DNA from: CAYYHA01 sp964471535
GTDB lineage: Bacteria; Myxococcota; Myxococcia; SLRQ01
Reading direction: 5' to 3'
NCBI GenBank assembly: GCA_964471535.1
Contig: CAYYHA010000223.1
Span: 1-7,222, forward strand
Length of the DNA: 7,222 nucleotides
Shown: piece after piece, positions 1 to 6,482 of the stretch
How the letters are laid out: the number at the start of each line of letters is the position of its first letter
Numbering within the stretch: position 1 is the first letter of the stretch
Position numbers and translations under genes: made by a program
The notes under the pieces: generated by a model
Told to the model about the DNA's origin: nothing
Database searches by the model: none
The model's input: only the letters and a program-made list of their open reading frames with translations

Positions 1-729
1 TTCCGCAGGCCCCGAGAACTCGCGGCGCTGCTCCGCCGCGTGCCCGGCTTCCTCGAGGAGGCCTACCTACGCCGGGTGCGCGTGCCCTTCCGCGCCCAGG
101 CACGCGTCGAGGTGCACGGCCGGCGCTACGAGTTCTCGGTGGAGGACCTCGCCCTTCGAGGGATCCGCGGGGCCACCGAGGCGCCGCTGTGGGAGGGTGC
201 CACCTGCCGCCTCGTCCTCGATCTGGCGGCAGAGCAGGCGGAGGTGGAGGCCCGTGTGGTCTGGCTCGAGGCCGGTCCAAAGGGCGCCCGGGTGGGCCTT
301 CGCTTCGAGGACATCTCCGCCGTCGACCGGGCGCGGATCCACGCCGCCGTCTACGTCGCCGGCCGGGCTGCCACCGAGACCCTGCCCCAGAAAATGGGCG
401 AGGCCGGCGGTCGCGACGTGCGCATTCCCTGGCGCGGGGAGGCCTCTCTCCACCTGGCCGAGGGTCTCACCGCGGTGCCGACCCGTGACGTGTCGGTGGG
501 CGGGCTCGGCCTGCTTCGCGAAATCGCGCTGCCTGCAGGGACGCGGGTGGGGCTCACCGTACGCCTTCCCGACGGTACCCGGGCCCGGGGGCGGGCGCGC
601 GTGGCCTGGCGGGGCGCCGGGCGCACCGGGCTCGCCTTCGAGTCCCTGCCCTTGCCCGATCATAAGCGCCTCTCCGCCGTGGTGCATGCCGTCCTGAGCC
701 CCGCGGAGCAGCGAAGCACCGGGGCCTAG
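1..729 (+). CDS. Tandem PilZ-domain protein (5' end probably outside window)
   Basis: Probable c-di-GMP-responsive protein with two PilZ-like units; no catalytic domain is visible. Numbering from the GTG at 40, unit 1 has an RxxxR motif (RVPFR, residues 14-18) followed by DLALRG at 36-41, a degenerate form of the second PilZ motif (D/N-x-S-x-x-G) with Ala for Ser. Unit 2 has RIPWR (128-132) and a canonical DVSVGG (150-155). In known PilZ proteins these two motifs bind c-di-GMP, so unit 2 should be competent and unit 1 weaker or structural. The GTG at 40 is the first start codon in the window, but it has no Shine-Dalgarno sequence and the frame is open to base 1 with plausible helical residues (RELAALLRRV), so translation probably begins upstream. 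The stop is TAG at 727-729. The sigma-54 activator gene starts 34 bp later on the same strand, suggesting an operon. The family call is firm; the output is unknown. Confidence 0.85.
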   Translation, partial: FRRPRELAALLRRVPGFLEEAYLRRVRVPFRAQARVEVHGRRYEFSVEDLALRGIRGATEAPLWEGATCRLVLDLAAEQAEVEARVVWLEAGPKGARVGLRFEDISAVDRARIHAAVYVAGRAATETLPQKMGEAGGRDVRIPWRGEASLHLAEGLTAVPTRDVSVGGLGLLREIALPAGTRVGLTVRLPDGTRARGRARVAWRGAGRTGLAFESLPLPDHKRLSAVVHAVLSPAEQRSTGA

Positions 730-746
730 GTCCTCCGCTCGACTAC

Positions 747-753
747 AGAGGAG
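747..753 (+). promoter_or_regulatory. Ribosome binding site of the sigma-54 activator gene
   Basis: AGAGGAG lies 10 nt before the ATG at 764. It is the clearest Shine-Dalgarno sequence in the window and supports that start. It sits in the 34-bp gap after the PilZ gene, where no separate promoter is evident. Confidence 0.6.
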
Positions 754-763
754 CCCCCGCGCG

Positions 764-3646
764 ATGTCTCTGGACCGCAGCACCGACTTCCTGCCGGTCG
801 TCGCGCCCGACGCGACCCGGACCATCGTCCAGGCGATGACCGAGGCGCAGCCCCTTGTGCCGCGCCTCCGCGACGCCGCAACGCGCGCGGCGCACGCGCC
901 GGTCGAACTGAGCGCTGCGGCACGGATGGAGCAGGCCGTCTTTGCGGCGCTGCTCGGACAGACCGAGGCCTCGCTCAAATGGCTGAACGCCCTCCGCGAC
1001 AGCGGCAGTGGCTCGGTTGGCGACACCGAGCTCCTCTCTGCCTTCGTCTTCCTCCGCGGCGGCTACGCGGCGCGCGCGGCGGGTGCCCTCGAGCGCCTCG
1101 AGGCCGGTGCCTGCCTGCCCCCCGGGAGCGAGGCGTGGATCCTCGCGCAGGTGCTCCACGCCGAGACGCTGCTCCTCGAGGGCGCCGCACACCCTGCCGC
1201 GGACGCAGCGCAGGTGGCGCGCGCCAAGGCCCCGGAGGACGGGGTGCTCTGGGTGTGGGCGACGGTCGCCCTCGCCGCTGCCCTCGACGCGGCCGCCGAG
1301 CACGAGGCGGCGCTCCGCGAGGTGGTGGATACGGTGGGCCGCGCCGGGCGGTGCGGCCTGCTCGCCGGTTGGGCCGATCTCGTCGAGGCCAGGGTGCGCC
1401 TGGCGCTCGGCGAGGCGCCGGCGGGCATCTACGGCCTGCTCCGCCGCGCCATCGAGCGCCTGGACCGCATCGGTCCCTGCCAGGAACTGGGCCATGCCTA
1501 CCTCCTCATGGCCGAGCTCGCCGCGCGCCCGGGTGCGCCCACCGAGGAGGCGCCGGGAGCCTGGGCGACGCGGGCGGGTCGGGTTCTGGAGCAGGCGGGG
1601 CGGCCGCAGGACCGGGCCCTGCTCCGCGAGGCCTTCCGGCGCTTCGGACGGCGCGCCATCGACCGCGCCGCCGATCTGAACGCGATCGCGGCCATCGAGA
1701 CCCTGCGGGCTCAGGCCGCCCGCATGTTCGACCTGGTGGCGGCGCAGCAGGATGGGCGCACCGCGGCGCGCGGCAAGCAGAGCCCCGCCGATCTCCTGGT
1801 GGACGAGGCCATCGCCTCGGCGGTCGCCGCGGGCGAGGCGGTGATCGCCGCCCTCGAGAGCGCCGTGGTGGATCGGGAGCAGGTGGGCCGGCTGGCGGCT
1901 GCCTCGCAGCAGCTCGTCGCCATCGCCGAGGTCCCACCGCTCCTCGAGGCCATCCCGACGCTGGCGGTGGACCTCTTCGGGGCGAGCGGCGCGGCCCTTT
2001 TCCGCCGCAACGGAGCCGCGCTGGACGAGGTGAGCGCAGCGGGGGCGCGGGTGGAGGCGCCCGAGGCGATCCGCGAGCCCGGCGCGACCCCAGAGGTCTC
2101 GCCGGAGCGCGAGACACCCTCGGCTCCCGTCTCCTCCCGCGCCGCGCCCCTGGCGCTCGAGCGCAGCCTCGCGGTGGCGCTGCCCGGCTGCACCGAGTTG
2201 GTCCTCCACGTGGTGCGGCTCCCCGAGAAGCCACGCTTCTCCACCCGAGACCTCGAGCGGCTCGACGTCTTCGCCACCCTGGCGGGGACCTGTCTCGCCC
2301 GGGCCGAGGGGGAAGCCGCCCTCCGCGAAGCGGCGCACCGGGACGCGGCCACCATCGAGGCGATCCGCGACGGCGTCCTCTCCATCGATGCGCAGGGGGT
2401 GGTCCGCGGGGTCAACAGCAGCGCCGCCCGACTCCTCGGGCGTCCGATGGAGATCCTGCGGGGAAGGCGCCTCGCCGAGGTCCCCGGCCTCGCCGCCCTC
2501 GCCTCCGCCATCGCCGCCGGCCCACCCGACGAGGAGGCGATCGTCTCCCTCCCGGGGGGCGGCGATCTCCTGCTGCGCCGGCGCAGCTACGCCGGGGGCG
2601 TGGTGGCCACGCTGCAGGCGGTCGCCACGACGCAGCGCCTGGCGACGAAGGTGAGCACCCACGCGCCGCGCTTCTCCTTCGACGACCTCGTCGGAGAGAG
2701 CACGGCCTTCCGGCAGGTCCTCGAGGCGGCGCAGCGCGCAGCGCGCTCCGATCTGCCCATCCTCATCACCGGGGAGAGCGGGACGGGCAAGGAGATGCTC
2801 GCGCAGGCGATCCACAACGCCTCCCCCCGGGCGCACGCTCCCTTCGTGGGGATCAACGTTGCCGCGATCCCCCGGGAGCTGCTCGAGAGCGAGCTCTTCG
2901 GCTACGCCCGCGGGGCCTTCACCGGCGCCCGGGCGAGCGGGATGGCGGGGAAGTTCGAGCTGGCCGGGGAGGGCACCCTTCTCCTCGACGAGATCGGGGA
3001 CATGCCCCTCGACATGCAGGCGAAGCTCCTTCGGGTGCTGCAGGAGCGCTCGGTCTTCCGCCTCGGCGACCACCGGCCCATTCCCATCCTCGCCCGCGTC
3101 GTCGCCACCACCCAGGTCGATCTGGAGACCTCGGTGCAAAACGGCAGCTTCCGCCTCGACCTCTTCCACCGCCTGCGTGTGGTGCACCTGCACCTGCCGC
3201 CGCTGCGGGCGCGGAAGGAGGACATCCCGGCGCTCGTCCGCCACCACCTCAACGCCTACGCGAAGCGGCACGGCCTCGGTCCCTTCGAGGTCGCCCCGGA
3301 GGTGATGGAGGCACTGACCCGCTACGAGTGGCCGGGGAACGTACGCGAGCTGGCCAACGTCATGGAGGGGGAGGCGAGCCTCCTTCCGCCGGGCGAGCGC
3401 CGCATCCGCCGGGTGCCCGCGGTGTTGCGGGGAAACGTGCGCCAGACCGGGACACCGGTTTCGACCGAGAACGGCGAGGGACCGACGATCGCGCCCTTCG
3501 CGGAGGTGGAGCGCCGCGTCTACGAGCAGGCGCTGCGCCATTTTCGGGGCAACGTCTCGGAGGTGGCGGCGGCGCTGAAGGTGGCGAAGGGCACCGTCTA
3601 CAACAAGATCAAGCGCTACGGCATCGACATCGACGCGCTTCGGTGA
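764..3646 (+). CDS. Sigma-54-dependent transcriptional activator (helical N-term, GAF, PAS, AAA+, Fis HTH)
   Basis: Bacterial enhancer-binding protein, 960 residues, which should remodel RNA polymerase-sigma54 by ATP hydrolysis. Residues about 1-340 are Ala/Leu/Glu-rich and helical, TPR-like in texture. About 370-520 looks like a divergent GAF domain, and 530-625 a PAS-like domain (ATIEAIRDGVLSID, then GVVRGVNSSAARLLGR). The AAA+ domain (about 640-870) is complete: Walker A GESGTGKE (670-677), GAFTGA sigma54-contact loop (717-722), Walker B LLLDE (739-743), arginine-finger region RLDLFHRL (797-804) and WPGNVREL (856-863). The C-terminus (about 912-960) is a Fis-type HTH with GNVSEVAAALKVAKGTVYNKIKRYGI. 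There is no phospho-receiver domain, so it is probably controlled by ligand or protein contact through the GAF/PAS or helical part. The layout resembles myxobacterial activators in which TPR and GAF regions precede AAA+, here without a kinase domain. It follows the PilZ gene, so a link to c-di-GMP signalling is possible but inferred. The target genes cannot be read from the sequence. Confidence 0.93.
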   Translation: MSLDRSTDFLPVVAPDATRTIVQAMTEAQPLVPRLRDAATRAAHAPVELSAAARMEQAVFAALLGQTEASLKWLNALRDSGSGSVGDTELLSAFVFLRGGYAARAAGALERLEAGACLPPGSEAWILAQVLHAETLLLEGAAHPAADAAQVARAKAPEDGVLWVWATVALAAALDAAAEHEAALREVVDTVGRAGRCGLLAGWADLVEARVRLALGEAPAGIYGLLRRAIERLDRIGPCQELGHAYLLMAELAARPGAPTEEAPGAWATRAGRVLEQAGRPQDRALLREAFRRFGRRAIDRAADLNAIAAIETLRAQAARMFDLVAAQQDGRTAARGKQSPADLLVDEAIASAVAAGEAVIAALESAVVDREQVGRLAAASQQLVAIAEVPPLLEAIPTLAVDLFGASGAALFRRNGAALDEVSAAGARVEAPEAIREPGATPEVSPERETPSAPVSSRAAPLALERSLAVALPGCTELVLHVVRLPEKPRFSTRDLERLDVFATLAGTCLARAEGEAALREAAHRDAATIEAIRDGVLSIDAQGVVRGVNSSAARLLGRPMEILRGRRLAEVPGLAALASAIAAGPPDEEAIVSLPGGGDLLLRRRSYAGGVVATLQAVATTQRLATKVSTHAPRFSFDDLVGESTAFRQVLEAAQRAARSDLPILITGESGTGKEMLAQAIHNASPRAHAPFVGINVAAIPRELLESELFGYARGAFTGARASGMAGKFELAGEGTLLLDEIGDMPLDMQAKLLRVLQERSVFRLGDHRPIPILARVVATTQVDLETSVQNGSFRLDLFHRLRVVHLHLPPLRARKEDIPALVRHHLNAYAKRHGLGPFEVAPEVMEALTRYEWPGNVRELANVMEGEASLLPPGERRIRRVPAVLRGNVRQTGTPVSTENGEGPTIAPFAEVERRVYEQALRHFRGNVSEVAAALKVAKGTVYNKIKRYGIDIDALR

Positions 3647-3656
3647 GTGAGCCCTA

Positions 3657-3681
3657 CCGCGTTCGGCAGGCGCCGGCGCGG
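3657..3681. terminator. GC-rich hairpin between convergent genes (possible bidirectional terminator)
   Basis: In the 38-bp gap between the convergent activator and phosphofructokinase genes, CCGCG (3657-3661) pairs with CGCGG (3677-3681). Inside it CGGC (3664-3667) pairs with GCCG (3672-3675) around an AGGC loop, leaving a 2x1 internal bulge. The location suits a shared terminator. No T-run follows on either strand, so it is not a textbook intrinsic terminator, and such hairpins arise easily in GC-rich DNA. Confidence 0.35.
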
Positions 3682-3684
3682 ACG

Positions 3685-4722
3685 CTACCCGAAGAAGGTC
3701 TCGGCCACCTCGTAGAGGGCCTCGTCCACCGTCTTCAGGGCCCGCGTGGCCTCCTCGAGGGGCACCGAGACGATCCGGGTCCCCCGCAGCGCCGCCATCT
3801 CGCCGAAGCGTCCCTCGTGCACCAAGTCGGCGGCCTTCACTCCGAAGCGGGTGGCCAGGACGCGATCCCGCGCCGTCGGCGTGCCCCCGCGCTGCACGTG
3901 TCCCAGCACCGTGACGCGGGTCTCGATGCCCAGGCGGGCCTCGATGCGTGCGGCCAGCCAGGCGCCGACGCCGCCTAGGCGCGGGCGACCGAAGTCGTCC
4001 GGATTCTCGTTGGCGAGGACCAGACGGGCGCCGCCCCCCTCGTCCACCACCCTCGCCCCCTCGGCGACCACGACGATGGAGGAGTGCTTCGTCCGGTGGC
4101 GGCGCTCGAGGAGGCGGCAGACGTCCTCCACTCGGAAGGGGCGCTCGGGGATGAGGATCGCATCGGCGCCCGAGGCGAGACCGGCGTGGAGGGCGATGTG
4201 CCCCACGTGCCGGCCCATCACCTCGACCACCATCACGCGGCTGTGCGACTCGGCGGTGGTGTGCAGCCGGTCGATGGCTTCGGTGGCGATCTGCACCGCC
4301 GTGTCGAAGCCGAAAGTGTAGTCGGTGGCCGAGATGTCGTTGTCGATGGTCTTGGGCACGCCGACCACCTTCAGCCGCCCCCGCCGGTGCATCTCCCGGG
4401 CGATGGAGAGGGTGCCCTCACCCCCGATGGCGATGACCGCCGAGAGGCCGAGGTGCCGGGCGTTGTGTTCCGTCAGTTCTGCGCCGCCGGCCACCTGGAA
4501 GGGGTTGGCCCGTGAGGTGCCGAGGATGGTTCCTCCGAGGGGTAGGATGCCGCTCACGTCGGTCTGGGTCAGCTTCCGGTGACGAAGCTCCAGCAGCCCG
4601 CGCCAGCCCTCGCGCAGGCCCATCACCTCGAAGCCGTGGGTGACCGAGCGCCGCACGATGGCGCGGATCACGGCATTGAGTCCGGGGCAGTCGCCGCCGC
4701 CCGTGAGCACGCCGACCTTCAT
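3685..4722 (-). CDS. pfkA: 6-phosphofructokinase, mixed-substrate (group III) type
   Basis: Cytosolic glycolytic enzyme that phosphorylates fructose 6-phosphate to fructose 1,6-bisphosphate; 345 residues. Visible motifs are GGGDCPGLNAVIR (8-20) in the phosphoryl-donor site, GTSR (68-71), IGGEGT (99-104), PKTIDND (123-129) with catalytic base Asp127, MGRHVGHIAL (169-178) and GHVQRGGTP (274-282) for sugar phosphate binding. Donor-determining positions are mixed: Gly103 (E. coli Gly104) is the ATP-type residue, whereas Lys124 is usual in pyrophosphate enzymes and replaces Gly of E. coli PfkA. This Gly/Lys pair with a GGEGT motif is typical of actinobacterial group III enzymes that use ATP, so ATP is the likelier donor; PPi use cannot be excluded. 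The start is fixed by the conserved N-terminus MKVGVLTGGG. No Shine-Dalgarno sequence lies just upstream, so initiation may be leaderless or SD-independent. It is convergent with the activator gene and divergent from a lipoprotein gene. Confidence 0.93.
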   Translation of the reverse strand: MKVGVLTGGGDCPGLNAVIRAIVRRSVTHGFEVMGLREGWRGLLELRHRKLTQTDVSGILPLGGTILGTSRANPFQVAGGAELTEHNARHLGLSAVIAIGGEGTLSIAREMHRRGRLKVVGVPKTIDNDISATDYTFGFDTAVQIATEAIDRLHTTAESHSRVMVVEVMGRHVGHIALHAGLASGADAILIPERPFRVEDVCRLLERRHRTKHSSIVVVAEGARVVDEGGGARLVLANENPDDFGRPRLGGVGAWLAARIEARLGIETRVTVLGHVQRGGTPTARDRVLATRFGVKAADLVHEGRFGEMAALRGTRIVSVPLEEATRALKTVDEALYEVAETFFG

Positions 4723-4772
4723 GGCGCGCGAGGGTAGCGAGGATGCCCCCCGGATGCTATCGGATCGGCGCC
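4723..4772. promoter_or_regulatory. Divergent promoter region between phosphofructokinase and lipoprotein genes
   Basis: Only 50 bp separate the two divergent start codons, so both promoters must lie here or overlap the opposite gene. On the plus strand TGCTATCGG (4755-4763) is a weak extended -10-like match, which would put the transcript start almost at the ATG. On the minus strand the complement of 4754-4759 reads TAGCAT, another weak -10-like hexamer. ATCGG occurs twice in tandem at 4759-4768. No convincing -35 boxes are seen. The promoter role comes mainly from gene arrangement. Confidence 0.35.
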
Positions 4773-4787
4773 ATGCGAGAGCATCCG
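4751..4787. repeat. 8-bp perfect inverted repeat flanking the lipoprotein start codon
   Basis: CGGATGCT (4751-4758) is the exact reverse complement of AGCATCCG (4780-4787), with 21 bp between. The spacer contains the ATG at 4773. In mRNA the arms could place the start codon in a loop; in DNA they could be an operator serving both divergent genes. An 8-bp repeat in GC-rich DNA may also be chance. Confidence 0.4.
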
Positions 4788-5501
4788 AGCCTGCGTTTCG
4801 CGTCCTCTGCAGCGCGCCCCCTCGCGCTCCTTCTCCTCGTGGCCTCCGCCTGCGGCGGTGGGGGCGGCAACGGTCAGGGCGGCGACGGCGGCAGCAAGGA
4901 GCCCACCGACTTCGAATACTTCGGGCTGACCCCGGGACGCTGCTTCGGCTTCCGGGGCGGGTTGGCCGGCGCGCAGGAGATGACCCTGGGGGTCGAGGAG
5001 GAGAACGACGCCCTCGGCTTCGTCACGCGGCAGATTCGCTACCGGCTGGGCGGGATCCTGCAGCGGGTCGACTACGTAACCGCCGAAGAGGGACAGCTTC
5101 GCCTCCACCGGCGCGAGTACCGGGGCTCCGTCGAGGTCTCCTTCGATCCCCCGGCGGTCCTCCTCGAGCGGCCGGTGTACCCCACCGGAACCACGCCCCT
5201 GACCACCGAGACCACCGCGACCGACGTCTCCACCGAGGAGAGCAGCACCTGGACCTTCCGCATCTCGGTGACCGAGCCCCAGGACGTGACCGTGGAGGAG
5301 CGGCCCGAGCCCTACCACGTCTTTCCCATCTTCGCGGTGGTGGACCGGGGGGACACGATGCAGAGCGAGCAGGACGAGTTCGAGTTCTCGGAGGAAGGCG
5401 TGTGGACGCGCCTCGACCTCGATGGGGACGCCTTCCCCGAGGGGAAGTTGGTCAAGATCTGGGACACCGAGCCAGGGACGAGCTGCGGCACGATCCCCTA
5501 G
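4773..5501 (+). CDS. Putative lipoprotein of unknown function
   Basis: A 242-residue exported protein. The N-terminus has Arg residues, a hydrophobic core (LALLLLV) and a lipobox-like ASAC ending at Cys27. A Gly-rich flexible linker (28-40) follows, as in many myxobacterial lipoproteins, so it should be anchored in the inner or outer membrane. The mature part is acidic and appears beta-rich, opening with FEYFGLTPGRCFGF and ending DTEPGTSCGTIP. The mature domain has only two further cysteines, Cys57 near its start and Cys238 near its end, which could form a disulfide tying the ends together. The YFGLTPG start recalls lipoproteins that begin YxPLxxGxxW, but I cannot assign a family. The ATG at 4773 is preferred over the in-frame ATG at 4743 because the latter adds ten residues before a normal signal peptide. 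Neither start has a good Shine-Dalgarno sequence. The next lipoprotein gene begins 31 bp downstream. Confidence 0.8.
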   Translation: MREHPSLRFASSAARPLALLLLVASACGGGGGNGQGGDGGSKEPTDFEYFGLTPGRCFGFRGGLAGAQEMTLGVEEENDALGFVTRQIRYRLGGILQRVDYVTAEEGQLRLHRREYRGSVEVSFDPPAVLLERPVYPTGTTPLTTETTATDVSTEESSTWTFRISVTEPQDVTVEERPEPYHVFPIFAVVDRGDTMQSEQDEFEFSEEGVWTRLDLDGDAFPEGKLVKIWDTEPGTSCGTIP

Positions 5502-5532
5502 CAGGCGGTGTCGCGACACAGGGGGTGCCAGG

Positions 5533-6357
5533 ATGAAGGTGCGACCGATTCTGACAGGGTTTGTCTTGACTCTGGCCGCCGCCGGCGGCTGCAAGACGGC
5601 GCCCACCCCGCCGCCCCCCTCCGAGCCGGTCGTCTCGCCGGCGGGAATCAAGGTGAAGGATCAGACCCTCTCCAGCTTCACCGCGGTGGTCATGGTCGAC
5701 GTGGAGAATCCCGGGCGCACCCCCCTCGAGGTCGAGTCCGCCCACTATGAGTTCTCCTCGGGCGATCTCGTCCTCCGCGAGGGCGACGCCGAGATTGGCG
5801 TCAGCGTGCCTCCCGGCGAGTCGACGACCGTCGCGGTGCCGGTGGCGGTGGAGTGGGAGCCGACCGAGGAGGAGTTCGGTGCGTTCCTCGACAAGGCCTC
5901 CCTGCCGCTGCTCTTCGAGGGCACGCTGAAGACCTCCGCCGGCGAGCTGCCGGTCTCGGTGGCGGGATCCCTGCGCACCCCTCGCCTGCCGCGGGTGGCC
6001 TTGGGCACGCCCGATGCGGCCCGGCAGCGCGTCGACGCGATCGCCGCCACCTTCCGGGTGGAGATCTACAACGACAACCCCTTCCCTGTGCGCGTGCGGC
6101 GCCTCTCCTACGCCATCGAGGTGGAGGGCAACGAGGTGGCCTCCGGTGAGCTGGCCAACAAGGTGACGGTGCCGCCCAGCGCGCAGCTCGTCTTCGAGGT
6201 GCCCGCCGATCTCACCGAGGAGACGGTGCCCGGCCTGGCGCAGAAGATGAAGGAGGAGAACCGGCTCTCCTACGTGCTGCGGGGGGTGCTCTTCGTCGGT
6301 GATCTGGAGATCGACGTGGAGGAGCCCTCGGAGATCGTCTTCACCGCCGAGCGCTAG
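5533..6357 (+). CDS. Lipoprotein with two LEA14/WHy-like domains
   Basis: A 274-residue predicted lipoprotein. The signal peptide is MKVRPILTGFVLTLAAAGGC with lipidation at Cys20 (AGGC, a relaxed lipobox), followed by a Pro-rich linker (TPPPPSEP). The mature part shows two similar beta-rich units. The first (about 38-150) contains FTAVVMVDVENPGRTPLEVESAHYEF, here split as FTAVVMVDVENPG (49-61) and TPLEVESAHYEF (63-74). The second (about 156-270) contains FRVEIYNDNPFPVRVRRLSY (174-193). The pattern of a strand ending in V-x-N-P-x-P, then a strand and a later VPP turn (SVPPGES at 91-97, TVPPSAQ at 212-218), is that of LEA_2/WHy domains of LEA14-like desiccation-related proteins. The molecular function of these in bacteria is poorly known. 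AGGGGGT at 5520-5526 is a plausible ribosome binding site for the ATG at 5533; upstream in-frame starts from 5422 would overlap the previous gene and spoil the signal peptide. Probably co-transcribed with the preceding lipoprotein gene. Confidence 0.82.
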   Translation: MKVRPILTGFVLTLAAAGGCKTAPTPPPPSEPVVSPAGIKVKDQTLSSFTAVVMVDVENPGRTPLEVESAHYEFSSGDLVLREGDAEIGVSVPPGESTTVAVPVAVEWEPTEEEFGAFLDKASLPLLFEGTLKTSAGELPVSVAGSLRTPRLPRVALGTPDAARQRVDAIAATFRVEIYNDNPFPVRVRRLSYAIEVEGNEVASGELANKVTVPPSAQLVFEVPADLTEETVPGLAQKMKEENRLSYVLRGVLFVGDLEIDVEEPSEIVFTAER

Positions 6358-6412
6358 GGCGCCGCGGGCGCGGCCTGCGCTGCGTGGGGTGCTCCGGCAC
6401 GGCGCGGGCGCC

Positions 6413-6434
6413 TCGGCCGAAGGCCTCCGGCCGA
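6413..6434 (+). terminator. Perfect 7-bp hairpin after the lipoprotein genes (possible terminator)
   Basis: TCGGCCG (6413-6419) pairs exactly with CGGCCGA (6428-6434) around an 8-nt loop. A smaller hairpin, GTGC-TCCG-GCAC (6389-6400), precedes it. Both lie in the 125-bp gap between the second lipoprotein gene and selD, where a terminator and the selD promoter are expected. The bases that follow (CGGGTTGCTC) are not a T-run, so efficient intrinsic termination is uncertain. I found no convincing promoter elsewhere in this gap. Confidence 0.35.
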
Positions 6435-6482
6435 CGGGTTGCTCGGTAGGAGCGAGGGGCGCTCTGTGGTACGAGCGCTCCG

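Noticed and set aside
743..3541. A 932-codon open frame on the minus strand, antisense to the sigma-54 activator gene.
   Set aside because: The plus-strand frame has complete AAA+ and HTH motifs. The antisense frame is low-complexity Arg/Gly/Glu/His-rich sequence with no recognisable motif, as expected where GC-rich third positions suppress stops.
979..3978. A 999-codon open frame on the plus strand, out of frame with the activator and running into the phosphofructokinase gene.
   Set aside because: Its translation is almost entirely Arg, Gly, Pro and Ala and it overlaps two well-supported genes; it is a GC artefact.
4719..5651. A 310-codon minus-strand frame over the lipoprotein genes.
   Set aside because: It overlaps the start of the phosphofructokinase gene and two lipoprotein genes with clear signal peptides; its composition is that of an antisense shadow.
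6439..6473. Possible sigma-70 promoter for selD using TTGCTC at 6439-6444 as -35.
   Set aside because: No -10-like hexamer occurs at 16-18 bp spacing; the best downstream candidate (GGTACG at 6468) is too far and too weak.
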